Positions 51,135 to 60,485 of a DNA stretch of 64,000 nucleotides are shown piece by piece. The notes beneath the pieces are model-generated. The model was not told where the DNA came from, made no database searches, and saw only the letters and a program-made list of their open reading frames with translations. The stretch is from positions 62,001 through 126,000 of the forward strand of contig NZ_VTTP01000012.1 in assembly GCF_008364845.1 (NCBI RefSeq), written 5' to 3'. The translations under genes and the position numbers were made by a program. This DNA is from Actinotalea subterranea (GTDB taxonomy: Bacteria > Actinomycetota > Actinomycetes > Actinomycetales > Cellulomonadaceae). The first letter of the stretch is position 1. Each line of letters begins with the position of its first letter.

Positions 51135-54100
51135 CGGGCCACCGTCCCCTCGATCTCGGTGGGGATCTCGCCGGCCGCGATGCGCGCCTCGCGGCTGCCA
51201 GGTGCGGGCGGCTCGACGATCAGCTCGCCCTCGGGGTCGTCGAGGGCCCCCTCTTCTCCGTGCCGGTCGATCTCCGCGCCGAGGCTGCGCAGGATGTCCA
51301 GCACCAGGCCGATGACCACGAGGAACACGCCGACGTCGAAGAAGAGGGACGTCACAAGCTTGATGTCGCCGAGCACGGGCAGGGCGAACTCGATGATCAC
51401 GCTCTGCAGCACGGACCCGCCCGCGAGGATCGCGACGAGGCCCACGCCGGCCGAGAGGAACAGGCCCGAGCCGAGCAGGATGCCGGGGTGCACGGGCGCC
51501 GCCTCGCCGAGCTCGTAGCGGCCGCCCGCGAGGTAGCGGACGATGAGCGCGATGCCGACGACGAGGCCCGCCGCGAACCCGCCGCCGGGTGCGTTGTGGC
51601 CCGAGAAGAGCAGGAACACGGCGAAGACGATCACGGAGTGGAACAGGAGCCGCGTCGCGATCTCGAAGATGACCGAGCGTCGTTGGGGGGCGAGCGTGTG
51701 GCCGCCCCGGAGCCACTCGCGCTGGCGGCCGGCGCCCCCGGGTGCCGCACCGTCCGCGTGCCCGGCGGCGGCTACCGCACGGCGACGCAGCACGGCCATG
51801 GGGTCGGCGGCCTGCCCCCAGACGACGCCGCGGCGGTCCGCGTCGCTCGCGCGGAGCGGGTCGCCGCTGCGCCGCACGAGGAAGATGAGCGACGCGACGC
51901 CCGTGGCCGCGACGAGCAGCACCGAGATCTCGCCCATCGTGTCCCAGGCGCGGATGTCGACGAGCGTGACGTTGACGATGTTCTTGCCGCCGCCGAAGAC
52001 GTACGCCTCCTCGGGGAAGTCGACCGAGACGGGCACGTGCACGCGCGCGCCGGGGACGATCAGTGCGAGGGCGCCGACGGTCAGGCCCACGGCGAGCGCC
52101 ACGGCGAGGCGGACCCAGCGGCTCGCGGCGAGGGGCCGCACCGAGAAGTACGCGGGTAGGCGCCGCAGCACTAGCACGAAGACGACGAGCGTGATGGTCT
52201 CGACGAGCACCTGCGTGAGCGCGAGGTCGGGCGCCCCGTGGAGCAGGAAGAGCGCGGAGACGGCGTAACCGCTGATGCCGGCCAGGATCACGGCCTTGAG
52301 CCGGCGGCGCGCGCGGGCCGCGAGGACGGCCGAGGCGACGCACAGCACCCCGGCCACGGCCTGGACGGGCGTGTCCCAGGCGCGCACCTCGCCCACACCC
52401 AGGCCGGGCCCGCTCAGCAGGGCGCCTCCCACCAGGGCGACGAGCACCATGAGGATCGTGCCCAGGTAGAGGGGCAGGGAGCCACGCTGCGTGATCGCGG
52501 TGACGTCCGCCGCGACGTCGTCGAGGCGGCGCATGGTGCGCCGGTAGAGGGTGTCGGCGTCGAGCGGGAACGAGGCCCGGGCCTGCGTGCGCTCGACCCA
52601 CCCGCGCGCCGCGAACAGCAGCGCACCCGTGGCCAGGACCAGGAGCGTCAGGCCCAGAGCGGGCGTCAGGCCGGCCCACAGCACGAGGTGCCCGGGGTCT
52701 CCCGGGTACGTGGACGCGTGCGGGCTGAGCAGGTCCTCCCCGAGGTGCGGCAGGAGCGCGGCGGCCAGGCCGAGGACCGCGAGGACCGCCGCGGGCCCGA
52801 CGAGCACGAGCGACGGGCGCGTGATGGTCACCGGGGCGTCGGCCGGCTCGGCCGTCACGGTCTTGTCGGCGAAGGCGCCCCACCAGAAGCGCAGCCCGTA
52901 GGCGACGGTGAGCGCGGAGCCGAGGACCATCGCGACGAGGACGGCGAGGCCGACGGGCGTCCCGGCGTCGTGCAGCAGCGCCTCGAGCGCCGCCTCCTTC
53001 GCGACGTACCCCGCGAACGGCGGCAGGCCGATCATCGACGCGGTCGCGAGGCCGCCGACGACGGCGGTCACCGGGAGCGCACGCCCCACCCCCGTGAGGC
53101 GTCGCAGGTCACGCGTGCCGGTCGCGGCGTCGACCACACCGACCGTGAGGAACAGCGCGGCCTTGAACATCGCGTGCGCACCGAGCATCGCGAGGCCCGC
53201 GAGCGCCGCCGCCTGCGACGAGAGCCCGACGAGCAGCACGAGCAGGCCCAGCTGGCTCACGGTGCCGAACGCGAGCACCAGCTTGAGGTCGTGCTGCCGC
53301 AGCGCCCGGTACCCGCCGTGCACGAGGGTCCAGCAGCCCAGCGGGAGCAGCACCGCACGCCACACGCCCATCTCCGCGTACCCGGGCGCGAAGCGCGCCA
53401 CGAGGTAGACGCCCGCCTTGACCATCGCCGCGGCGTGCAGGTACGCCGAGACCGGGGTGGGCGCCGCCATCGCGGACGGGAGCCAGTAGTGCAGCGGCAC
53501 GAGCGCCGACTTGCTGACCGCACCGACCAGGAGCAGCACGACGGCGACGGGCACCGTCGACCCGGCGGGTGGTGCGGCCACGACCGCCGAGATCCGGTAG
53601 GTGCCGGCGGCGGTTCCGAGCAGCACGATGCCGACGAGCATCGCGAGGCCGCCCGCGGTCGTCACGATGATCGCCTGCATCGCGGCCCGCCGGGACGCCT
53701 TGCGGTCCGCGTAGTGGCCGATCAGCAGGTAGGAGAAGACGGTCGTGAGCTCCCAGAACACGTACAGGAGCAGCATGTCGTCCGTCGTGACGAGGCCGAG
53801 CATCGCGCCCGCGAACGCCACGAGCACGCCACCGAACCGGCCGAGCCCGCCCGCGCGCGTCGAGAAGTACGCGGAGGAGTACACGAGGACCAGCGCGCCG
53901 ACGCCGCCGACGAGCAGCACCATCAGCCAGGACAGGGTGTCGAGCCGGAACGCGAGCGCCATGCCCAGGTGCGGCACCCACTCCACGACCTGGACGGGTC
54001 CGTCGCCCGCCATGACCTCGCCGGTCTTGGTCAACGCCCAGACCGCCGCCGACGCGGGGGCCAGCGCGAGCACGAGGAACGCGCGACGACCGAGCCAGGA

Positions 54101-54160
54101 CACCAGGACGGGCGCGCCGAGGGCCACCAGGAGGTGAACGACGAGCAGCAGCAGCAGCAC
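51131..54160 (-). CDS. mnhA: Mrp Na+/H+ antiporter subunit A (fused A and B)
   Basis: 1009 residues. N-terminal NuoL-like antiporter part (HYADRKASRRAAMQA, SALVPLHYWLPSAMAAPTPV) and a C-terminal MnhB-type domain (VNVTLVDIRAWDTMGEISVL, then SGHNAPGGGFAAGLVVG), so A and B are fused and no separate mnhB is present. About 21 helices. GTG at 54160 is chosen because the hydrophobic segment begins right after it, whereas the longer frame adds 60 Pro/Arg-rich residues. Heads mnhACDEFG, which exports Na+ using the proton gradient and supports alkali/salt tolerance. Confidence 0.95.
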   Translation of the reverse strand: MLLLLLVVHLLVALGAPVLVSWLGRRAFLVLALAPASAAVWALTKTGEVMAGDGPVQVVEWVPHLGMALAFRLDTLSWLMVLLVGGVGALVLVYSSAYFSTRAGGLGRFGGVLVAFAGAMLGLVTTDDMLLLYVFWELTTVFSYLLIGHYADRKASRRAAMQAIIVTTAGGLAMLVGIVLLGTAAGTYRISAVVAAPPAGSTVPVAVVLLLVGAVSKSALVPLHYWLPSAMAAPTPVSAYLHAAAMVKAGVYLVARFAPGYAEMGVWRAVLLPLGCWTLVHGGYRALRQHDLKLVLAFGTVSQLGLLVLLVGLSSQAAALAGLAMLGAHAMFKAALFLTVGVVDAATGTRDLRRLTGVGRALPVTAVVGGLATASMIGLPPFAGYVAKEAALEALLHDAGTPVGLAVLVAMVLGSALTVAYGLRFWWGAFADKTVTAEPADAPVTITRPSLVLVGPAAVLAVLGLAAALLPHLGEDLLSPHASTYPGDPGHLVLWAGLTPALGLTLLVLATGALLFAARGWVERTQARASFPLDADTLYRRTMRRLDDVAADVTAITQRGSLPLYLGTILMVLVALVGGALLSGPGLGVGEVRAWDTPVQAVAGVLCVASAVLAARARRRLKAVILAGISGYAVSALFLLHGAPDLALTQVLVETITLVVFVLVLRRLPAYFSVRPLAASRWVRLAVALAVGLTVGALALIVPGARVHVPVSVDFPEEAYVFGGGKNIVNVTLVDIRAWDTMGEISVLLVAATGVASLIFLVRRSGDPLRASDADRRGVVWGQAADPMAVLRRRAVAAAGHADGAAPGGAGRQREWLRGGHTLAPQRRSVIFEIATRLLFHSVIVFAVFLLFSGHNAPGGGFAAGLVVGIALIVRYLAGGRYELGEAAPVHPGILLGSGLFLSAGVGLVAILAGGSVLQSVIIEFALPVLGDIKLVTSLFFDVGVFLVVIGLVLDILRSLGAEIDRHGEEGALDDPEGELIVEPPAPGSREARIAAGEIPTEIEGTVAR

Positions 54161-54225
54161 GTCCGGCTCCGTCCGGTCGAGGGCGGGTGGTCGGTCGGTC
54201 GTCCCGGGTGCGAGCCCGCACGGAT

Positions 54226-54249
54226 GCGCACGGGTCCGTACCCGTGCGC
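54226..54249 (-). promoter_or_regulatory. 10-bp hairpin in the mnhA upstream region
   Basis: GCGCACGGGT and its complement ACCCGTGCGC surround a CCGT tetraloop, 66 bp upstream of the mnhA start. The 271-bp gap to the divergent iron-sulfur gene must carry the mnh promoter; this hairpin could be a leader structure or an operator. Confidence 0.4.
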
Positions 54250-54431
54250 ACGTACGGACGAGCCCCGAGGAGGGGCCGTCACGGCCGGGCATGTTGTCAA
54301 CGGCGGGCGGCGGAGCGGAGGCCCCACCTGCCCTGCGCACCGCGAGGGGCGCGTTGAGCGTTCGTCACAGTCTACCGGGCGCTCCCCGCAGGTCCGGTGG
54401 TCGCGTCGGCGCGACCGGCTAGCGTGACGGC

Positions 54432-56897
54432 GTGCAGCCCCTGCAGATCGTCGCCGTCGTGCTCGCCGTCCTCGCCACCGTGGTCGGCGTCTGGGCCTTC
54501 ACGCAGGGCATCCGGGCGATCGTCCGGACCGTGGCTGTGGGTGGACCGGCGCCGGACCGCGTGCGCCAGGTCGGCCGGCGCACGTGGCTCGCGCTGGGCC
54601 TGCTCGTGGGGCACGGACGCTTCCAGCACCGGCCCTTCGTCAAGGTCGCGCACTGGGTCGTGATGGTCAGCTTCCCGGTCCTCATCCTCACGCTCGTCTC
54701 CGCGTACGCCCAGCTCCTCGACCCGCACTTCGTGCTGCCCCTCGTGGGCCGCTGGGCGCCGCTCGAGTGGCTGACCGAGGGCTTCGCGTGGCTCTCGTTC
54801 GCGGGGATCGTCCTGCTCATCGGCGTCCGGCAGCGCGCCCACCCGCGCCGGGGGTCCGCGGCCCGGGGGCGCCCGTCCGCCGCGCGGCCCACGCCGGAGG
54901 GGCCGGTGGGCGCCGAGGGTGAGCGCGCGTCGCGGTTCTACGGCTCGAACTTCGCGCAGGCGTACTTCGTCGAGGCGATCGTCGCGGGCGTCGTCGTCGC
55001 GGTCCTGCTCCTGCGCGGGCTCGAGTACGCGCTGGCCCGCAACGCGACCTGGTTCGCGTTCGCGCCGCTCAACGGCGAGTCGTACGACGCCGGGGTCGCG
55101 ACCCTGTGGCACTTCCCGCTGACCGCGTGGTTCGGCCAGTGGTTCGCCGCGTGGCCGGTCGAGCGCATCGAGACCGCGATCGTGGTCGTCGCGCTCGTGA
55201 AGATCCTCACGTCGATGCTGTGGATGTACGTCGTCGGGCAGCGCCCTGCCATGGGCGTGTCCTGGCACCGGTTCCTCGCGATCGTCAACGTGTGGGCCAG
55301 GCGCGAGGTCGACGGGCGCCCCGCGCTCGGCCCGGTGCCACCCGTGCGGGCCGGCGGCGCACCCGTGGACTTCGAGCGCATCGACGAGCTGCCCGACGAC
55401 GCGCGGCTCGGCGTCGGGCGCATCGAGGACTTCACGTGGAAGGGGCTGCTCGACTTCTCCACGTGCACCGAGTGCGGACGCTGCCAGGAGCAGTGCCCCG
55501 CCTGGAACACCGGCAAGCCCCTGTCCCCCAAGCTCATGGTCCTCGCGCTGCGCGACCACGCCTACGCGAGCGCGCCCTACCTGCAGGCCGCACCCAACGC
55601 GTCGACCGAGCCCGCCGGGCACACCTCGACGACGGGCCACGCGCCCCTGCTCGGCGGTCCCGGGGCCCCCTCCGCGCACGCCGACCTCGACGTGCTCTCG
55701 CTCGTGGGCGACGTCGTCGACCCGCAGGCGCTCTGGGACTGCACCATGTGCGGAGCGTGCGTCCAGCAGTGCCCCGTGGACATCGAGCACGTCGACCACA
55801 TCATCGACATGCGCCGCAACCAGGTGCTCATGGAGTCGGCGTTCCCCCACGAGCTCGGCCCCATGTTCACCAAGCTCGAAAAGCAGGCGAACCCGTGGGG
55901 CCTGCCCGCCCGCGCGCGGCTCGACTGGGCGAAGGGCCTGCCGTTCGAGATCCCCGTGGTCGGGGGCGACCTCGAGGACGCGTCGGGCGTCGACTACCTG
56001 TTCTGGGTCGGCTGCGCGGGCGCCTACGAGGATCGGGCCAAGCGCACGACGCGCGCCGTCGCAGAGCTGCTGCACATCGCGGGCGTCTCCTTCGCGGTGC
56101 TCGGCAACGGCGAGTCCTGCACCGGCGACCCCGCACGGCGTGCCGGCAACGAGTTCCTCTTCCAGACCCTCGCCCAGGGCAACGTCGAGACGCTCGACGC
56201 CGCGGCCGCCAAGCGGATCGTTGTCACGTGCGCGCACTGCTTCAACACGATCAGCCGCGAGTACCCGCAGCTCGGTGGCCGGTACGACGTGGTCCACCAC
56301 ACCGAGCTGCTCGACGCCCTCGTGCGCGACGGCCGGCTCGTCCCGACCGAGCGGCCCGCCGGGGCGGCCGGGAGCGGCGACGGGGCGGTTGGTGGGGCCG
56401 GCGACGGGACCGGTGGCGCCGGAGCGGCGGGTGCTGCGGGCGACGGCTCAGGGGTCGGCGACGCCGCGACGATCACGTACCACGACCCGTGCTACCTCGG
56501 CCGGCACAACGAGATCTACACGCCCCCGCGCGAGCTCATCGGCGCGCTGCCCGGCGTCACCCTCGCTGAGATGCCGCGCACCAAGGAGCGGTCCTTCTGC
56601 TGCGGCGGCGGGGGCGCCCGCGTGTGGATGGAGGAGACGACGGGGACGCGCATCTCGACCGACCGTGCGGCGGAGGCCATCGCGACCGGCGCCGGGACCA
56701 TCGCGACGGCGTGCCCGTTCTGCACGGTGATGCTCACCGACGGCGTCGCGGCGGTGGCCTCGGCGGAGGCGGACGCCGACGGCGTCACTGGCGCTGGTGG
56801 CGGTGGTGGTGGCGGCTCGCACCCGACGCCGGTGCCCGCGGCGCAGGTCGTCGACGTCGCACAGCTGCTCCTCGACGCGGTTCGCCCGCGCCCCTGA
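54432..56897 (+). CDS. Membrane (Fe-S)-binding heterodisulfide-reductase-like oxidoreductase
   Basis: 821 residues. Five or six membrane helices (about 1-280) resemble a nitrate-reductase-gamma/HdrE cytochrome b part; two 4Fe-4S ferredoxin motifs follow (CTECGRCQEQCPAWN at about 342 and CTMCGACVQQCPVDIE at about 438), then two CCG domains (GCAGAYEDRAK, CAHCFNTISREYPQ, YHDPCYLGRHN, SFCCGGGGARVW). Such proteins pass electrons from the quinone pool or an acyl-CoA/glycolate donor; the partner is unknown. A Gly/Ala spacer (about 635-675) is inserted in the second CCG domain. TAGCGT (54420-54425) is 6 nt before the GTG: leaderless. Confidence 0.88.
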   Translation: MQPLQIVAVVLAVLATVVGVWAFTQGIRAIVRTVAVGGPAPDRVRQVGRRTWLALGLLVGHGRFQHRPFVKVAHWVVMVSFPVLILTLVSAYAQLLDPHFVLPLVGRWAPLEWLTEGFAWLSFAGIVLLIGVRQRAHPRRGSAARGRPSAARPTPEGPVGAEGERASRFYGSNFAQAYFVEAIVAGVVVAVLLLRGLEYALARNATWFAFAPLNGESYDAGVATLWHFPLTAWFGQWFAAWPVERIETAIVVVALVKILTSMLWMYVVGQRPAMGVSWHRFLAIVNVWARREVDGRPALGPVPPVRAGGAPVDFERIDELPDDARLGVGRIEDFTWKGLLDFSTCTECGRCQEQCPAWNTGKPLSPKLMVLALRDHAYASAPYLQAAPNASTEPAGHTSTTGHAPLLGGPGAPSAHADLDVLSLVGDVVDPQALWDCTMCGACVQQCPVDIEHVDHIIDMRRNQVLMESAFPHELGPMFTKLEKQANPWGLPARARLDWAKGLPFEIPVVGGDLEDASGVDYLFWVGCAGAYEDRAKRTTRAVAELLHIAGVSFAVLGNGESCTGDPARRAGNEFLFQTLAQGNVETLDAAAAKRIVVTCAHCFNTISREYPQLGGRYDVVHHTELLDALVRDGRLVPTERPAGAAGSGDGAVGGAGDGTGGAGAAGAAGDGSGVGDAATITYHDPCYLGRHNEIYTPPRELIGALPGVTLAEMPRTKERSFCCGGGGARVWMEETTGTRISTDRAAEAIATGAGTIATACPFCTVMLTDGVAAVASAEADADGVTGAGGGGGGGSHPTPVPAAQVVDVAQLLLDAVRPRP

Positions 56898-56988
56898 GCG
56901 GGTGGCGCGCCTGCGCCCCTGAGCGGGCGGTGCGCCCGCGCCCCTGACCGGGCGATGCGCCTGCGCCCCTGACCGGGCGATGCGGCGC
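56889..56988 (+). repeat. Four-copy 25-bp tandem repeat
   Basis: The unit CGCCCCTGA(G/C)CGGGYGRYGCG plus four bases is repeated four times from 56889. The stop TGA of the iron-sulfur gene is within unit 1, so every unit carries an in-register TGA. The array fills most of the gap to the converging hypothetical gene and may help end transcription. Confidence 0.75.
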
Positions 56989-57042
56989 CTGGTCCCGTGG
57001 GGCGGGGCAGTGCTGTCCGCCTGATCCAGGTGCGACGGGTGG

Positions 57043-58119
57043 TTACAGGTCCGCGGGGTCGACCACGAAGTCCATGAGGTCGGTGATCTCGCCGCCGACA
57101 GCCTTGTGCACGGCCCGCGTCAGGGCGATGACCAGGGGCGTCGCGCGCCCGCGGGCCACCCGGTGCTCGAGGGACGGTCGCTCCGCCTCGCGGTCGGCGA
57201 GGTCCGGCGGCTCCCACCGGACCCGGTAGGCGACCGCGCCGCGCGCGGCCCAGGGCACGCTCTCGATCACGGGCGGCGGTCGCGTCTCGCCGGACACCTC
57301 GAGTGCGACCATCCCGTCGAGCTCGAGGTCGGCGAGCGCCCCGTACCCGCGCATCGGCTCAGGGTTCGTCAGGGCGGCGACGTCGTACTCCTCCGCGGCC
57401 GCGTGCAGGCTGCGGCGCTGCTCGGGCGTGAGCACCTCCGCGCCGCGTACCGGGCGCTCGCCAACGCCTCGGGGTGGCCCGTTCCACAGCGGCTTGGGCA
57501 GGTTGAGGTAGGCGCGCGGCAGCGCCTGGCGCATGACGGTGAGCGTCGCCTCGGGCTCGAGCCAGATGTCCGTCCACACGGTCAGGTCGACGGCGGCCGC
57601 CGGGTCGGGCACCAGGAGCGTGGCCGGCGACCCACCGGCGGCGGTGGTCCGGACGGCGCCGCCGAGCCGACGTGCGGCGGCGATCAGCCACGCGACGGTG
57701 CGTTCCTCGTCGCGCACGGGCAGGCCTGCGGGGAAGGCGCGGCGCAGCCCGTCGCGGTCGCCGCCGCCCGGCCACGGCTTGTCGCCGCGCTCGACGGGGG
57801 CGTGCACCACGTACGCGATACCGGCCGACGGCGGGACACCGAGCATCCCGGTGGCGACACGGTCGAGCGTGAACGGGCCGACGAGCGTGCTGTGGCGAGA
57901 CAGGCGCAGCACGCCAGGCGCGGCCGTCAGGGCACGCAGCGCACGCGCACCTCCGGAGGGACGGGGGGCCGCGGAGCTGGGCTGCACCTCCCACGCCGCG
58001 CGGGCGAAGCGGCTGAGCGCGAGGGTCTCGACCTCCTCGTGGCCCACGTCGGCGGGAAGCACGAGGAGGTGGTGCCCGGTCGCGTCGCTGGAGGCCGGGT
58101 CGAGGGCGGGAAGAGCCAT
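57043..58119 (-). CDS. Hypothetical protein
   Basis: 358 residues, no membrane segment or signal peptide. Motifs seen: HHLLVLPADVGHEEVETLAL near the N-terminus, PFTLDRVATGMLGVPPSAGI, and TVWTDIWLEPEATLTVMRQA in the middle. No family recognised. TAGGCT (58127-58132 on the minus strand) is 7 nt before the ATG, consistent with a leaderless transcript. It lies downstream of dcd on the same strand with its own promoter. Confidence 0.7.
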   Translation of the reverse strand: MALPALDPASSDATGHHLLVLPADVGHEEVETLALSRFARAAWEVQPSSAAPRPSGGARALRALTAAPGVLRLSRHSTLVGPFTLDRVATGMLGVPPSAGIAYVVHAPVERGDKPWPGGGDRDGLRRAFPAGLPVRDEERTVAWLIAAARRLGGAVRTTAAGGSPATLLVPDPAAAVDLTVWTDIWLEPEATLTVMRQALPRAYLNLPKPLWNGPPRGVGERPVRGAEVLTPEQRRSLHAAAEEYDVAALTNPEPMRGYGALADLELDGMVALEVSGETRPPPVIESVPWAARGAVAYRVRWEPPDLADREAERPSLEHRVARGRATPLVIALTRAVHKAVGGEITDLMDFVVDPADL

Positions 58120-58199
58120 GGGGGCGAGCCTAGGTCGGTCGTGTTGCGCGGATGCTTCGCAGGCGTTGCCCGACGCCGGGTGCGGCCGGGCAGGTGGGG

Positions 58200-58775
58200 T
58201 CAGACCTGCGTGCGGTGGAAGTTCTGGAACGAGCGGGACGCCGTCGGGCCGCGCTGCCCCTGGTAGCGGGAGCCCTGCGCGCCGGAGCCGTACGGGTTCT
58301 CCGAGGGCGACGAGAGCCGGAAGAAGCACATCTGGCCGATCTTCATGCCGGGCCAGAGCTTGATCGGCAGCGTCGCCACGTTGGAGAGCTCGAGCGTCAC
58401 GTGACCCGTGAATCCGGGGTCGATGAAGCCCGCCGTCGAGTGCGTGAGCAGGCCGAGCCGGCCCAGCGACGACTTCCCCTCGAGACGTGCCGCGACGTCG
58501 TCGGGCAGGCTGACCGACTCGTAGGTGGAGCCGAGCACGAACTCGCCGGGGTGGAGCACGAACGCCTCGTCGGGCTCGACCTCCACGAGGCGGGTCAGCT
58601 CCGGCTGGTCCTCCGCGGGGTCGATCACCGCGTACTTGTGGTTGTCGAACAGGCGGAACAGGCGGTCGAGCCGCACGTCGATGCTCGACGGCTGGATCAT
58701 CGCCGGGTCGTAGGGCTCCAGGGTGATCCGCTGGGAGTCGAGCTCGGCCCGGATGTCACGGTCGGAGAGCAGCAC
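58200..58775 (-). CDS. dcd: dCTP deaminase (dUMP-forming type)
   Basis: 191 residues. Motifs: [12 protein letters not shown] at the start, [20 protein letters not shown] with the catalytic Ser-Arg, and a [12 protein letters not shown] strand; the tail [19 protein letters not shown] closes the active site. Actinobacterial members (Mycobacterium Dcd) do both deamination and pyrophosphate release. The GTG at 58775 is preferred over 58781 because TAGCGT (58782-58787) is then 6 nt upstream, as in other leaderless genes here. Confidence 0.95.
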   Translation of the reverse strand: MLLSDRDIRAELDSQRITLEPYDPAMIQPSSIDVRLDRLFRLFDNHKYAVIDPAEDQPELTRLVEVEPDEAFVLHPGEFVLGSTYESVSLPDDVAARLEGKSSLGRLGLLTHSTAGFIDPGFTGHVTLELSNVATLPIKLWPGMKIGQMCFFRLSSPSENPYGSGAQGSRYQGQRGPTASRSFQNFHRTQV

Positions 58776-58844
58776 GGCCACACGCTAGCGGTTGTTCCCG
58801 TGAGGCGTGCCGGGTCGGGCGGTCGGGCGGTGCTGGGGCGGGGG

Positions 58845-59726
58845 TCAGCAGGTGTGGGTGGTGCAGGTGTCTTGGACGAGGTGGGTGGGGGCTTCGACGG
58901 TGGTGATCGGAGCCGAGGTCGTGGTGGTGGTGGCGGTGCCGTTGATGGTGTGCCAGGTGGGGTCGTCGGCCAGGGTGTAGCGGCCGGTGTAGGTGGTGGT
59001 CAGGGTGATGGTCCAGGTCCCGACCCGGGTGTAGGGGTGGGTGACGTCGTGGTCGGGGTAGGGGTGACCGGGGCTGGTGGTGGTGATGGTGGTGCCGTCG
59101 CCGAAGTCCCACGTGTAGGAGGTAGGTGTGGCTTCGACCTGGACCGGTGTGCCGAGGAGGTCGGTGGTCAGGGTCTGGGCGGGGGCCTGGGTGTAGGCGA
59201 TCGCGGGCATCGTGACCAGGTGCTCACCCGTGGCGGGCTGCACCGCGAGGGCTGGTGGGGCCAGGGGTAGGCGGCGGAAGTCCTCCGCGGTGAAGACCGG
59301 GGTGTAGTCGGCGGGGCAGGTCCAGCCCATCACGTTGCGCCACGGCCCCCACGCCGTCGTCGCGGTGGTGCGTTCGCGCATCCACAACGGTTGGACGGGT
59401 TCCTCACCCTCACAGCCGGGCAGGGCACTGAACTCCGCCGGCGAAGACACCGGCAAGCACACACCGGTGCCCGCCTCCGTTCCGACCGCTGACGGATCAC
59501 AGTCCGCCATCCGTTTGAACTCCGTCAGCCGTGCCTCGGGAGCGCTCGCCGTTGACGCCGCTTCCTCGTGTGCCCACTGGCGACCGTTCAGGTAGTACGC
59601 GTTGGCGTTCGCCTCGGCCTCGAACTCGTCGATCGCACCGCTGCCGGCGAGCGTGGCCGTCGCCGTGCACATCACCAAGGCTGCCGCGAGAGCAGCGACG
59701 ACGGGAGCAGTCCTGACCGCACTCAC
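58845..59726 (-). CDS. Secreted PKD-domain protein
   Basis: 293 residues. GTG start overlaps the stop of the upstream DUF6318 lipoprotein gene (GTGA). Signal peptide about 1-28 (VVAALAAALVMCTATATLAG). Middle region with four cysteines, then a PKD beta-sandwich at about 195-260 with the signature SYTWDFGDGTTITTTSPG and WTITLTTTYTG. The C-terminus is very Thr-rich and ends in TCTTHTC, a possible disulfide loop. PKD domains usually mediate extracellular binding. Partner and substrate unknown. Confidence 0.85.
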   Translation of the reverse strand: MSAVRTAPVVAALAAALVMCTATATLAGSGAIDEFEAEANANAYYLNGRQWAHEEAASTASAPEARLTEFKRMADCDPSAVGTEAGTGVCLPVSSPAEFSALPGCEGEEPVQPLWMRERTTATTAWGPWRNVMGWTCPADYTPVFTAEDFRRLPLAPPALAVQPATGEHLVTMPAIAYTQAPAQTLTTDLLGTPVQVEATPTSYTWDFGDGTTITTTSPGHPYPDHDVTHPYTRVGTWTITLTTTYTGRYTLADDPTWHTINGTATTTTTSAPITTVEAPTHLVQDTCTTHTC

Positions 59727-60316
59727 GGGGCCGCATCCGCTGCGGCGACATCGACCTCCCGGACAGACCATGCCCCGTCGTGGGTCACGGCGGCGAAGAA
59801 GTGCAGGTCGTCGGGTGTCGGTCTCTCGTCCACGACCGTGCCGCCCGGGTCACGCTCGACGGAAGGGCCCTCCTGGAACTCGCCCTCGACGGAGAACCAC
59901 TCACCGTCCGTCACTTCCAGCGTCTCTACCTCCCCGAGGGTTATCAGGGAGCCATCGTTCGCGTTCCCCTTGGCGACCATCTCCTCGACATGAGTGATGA
60001 CGCTGGCGCAGAAGACGCACTCGGGGTGGCTCAGCGAGCGCCACTCGGTCAGGTCCCCGGTGGCGTACACGTACGGGTAGAGCTTGAGGAAGTACGTGAA
60101 CACGGCCTCTGCCGTTGCTTCGTCAACCTGGCTCATGTCGGGCCGCTCGGGCGGGATCGCGGCCTCGGGCGTCGGCGTCGGAGTGGGGGTCGGGCTCGGC
60201 GTCACCGACGGGGACGGCGGCTCCGTCGTCGGCGGATCACCGGCCTGACCGGTGCAACCCGACGCCAGCATGACGGCGAGCACCGCGAACGTGAGTCCCA
60301 GCTTCCCCCTGCGCAC
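59723..60316 (-). CDS. DUF6318 lipoprotein
   Basis: 197 residues. Lipobox VMLASGC (Cys about 21), a Pro/Ser/Thr linker (about 25-55), then the family domain with YFLKLYPYVYATGDLTEWRS and SHPECVFCASVITHVEEM. DUF6318 proteins are actinobacterial and often precede PKD-type secreted proteins; function unknown. TAGGTT (60324-60329) lies 7 nt before the GTG: leaderless. Confidence 0.85.
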   Translation of the reverse strand: MRRGKLGLTFAVLAVMLASGCTGQAGDPPTTEPPSPSVTPSPTPTPTPTPEAAIPPERPDMSQVDEATAEAVFTYFLKLYPYVYATGDLTEWRSLSHPECVFCASVITHVEEMVAKGNANDGSLITLGEVETLEVTDGEWFSVEGEFQEGPSVERDPGGTVVDERPTPDDLHFFAAVTHDGAWSVREVDVAAADAAP

Positions 60317-60485
60317 GCGCCAGAACCTAGCGCGAACCGGGCATACCGGTCAGCCGATCCAGCCACCTGTGGACGACTGCCGACGTCCGAGCGCGTGCAG
60401 CGGGCGCAAAGCCGGTCGCCCGTCGCGTGCTGCGCGAACCGAGGACGACCGTCCGCCCCCGCAAATCGTGGCCGCTTCGGAGTGC

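Noticed and set aside
52238-54427. 729-residue plus-strand open frame opposite mnhA
   Set aside because: No motifs, shadow of the antiporter gene.
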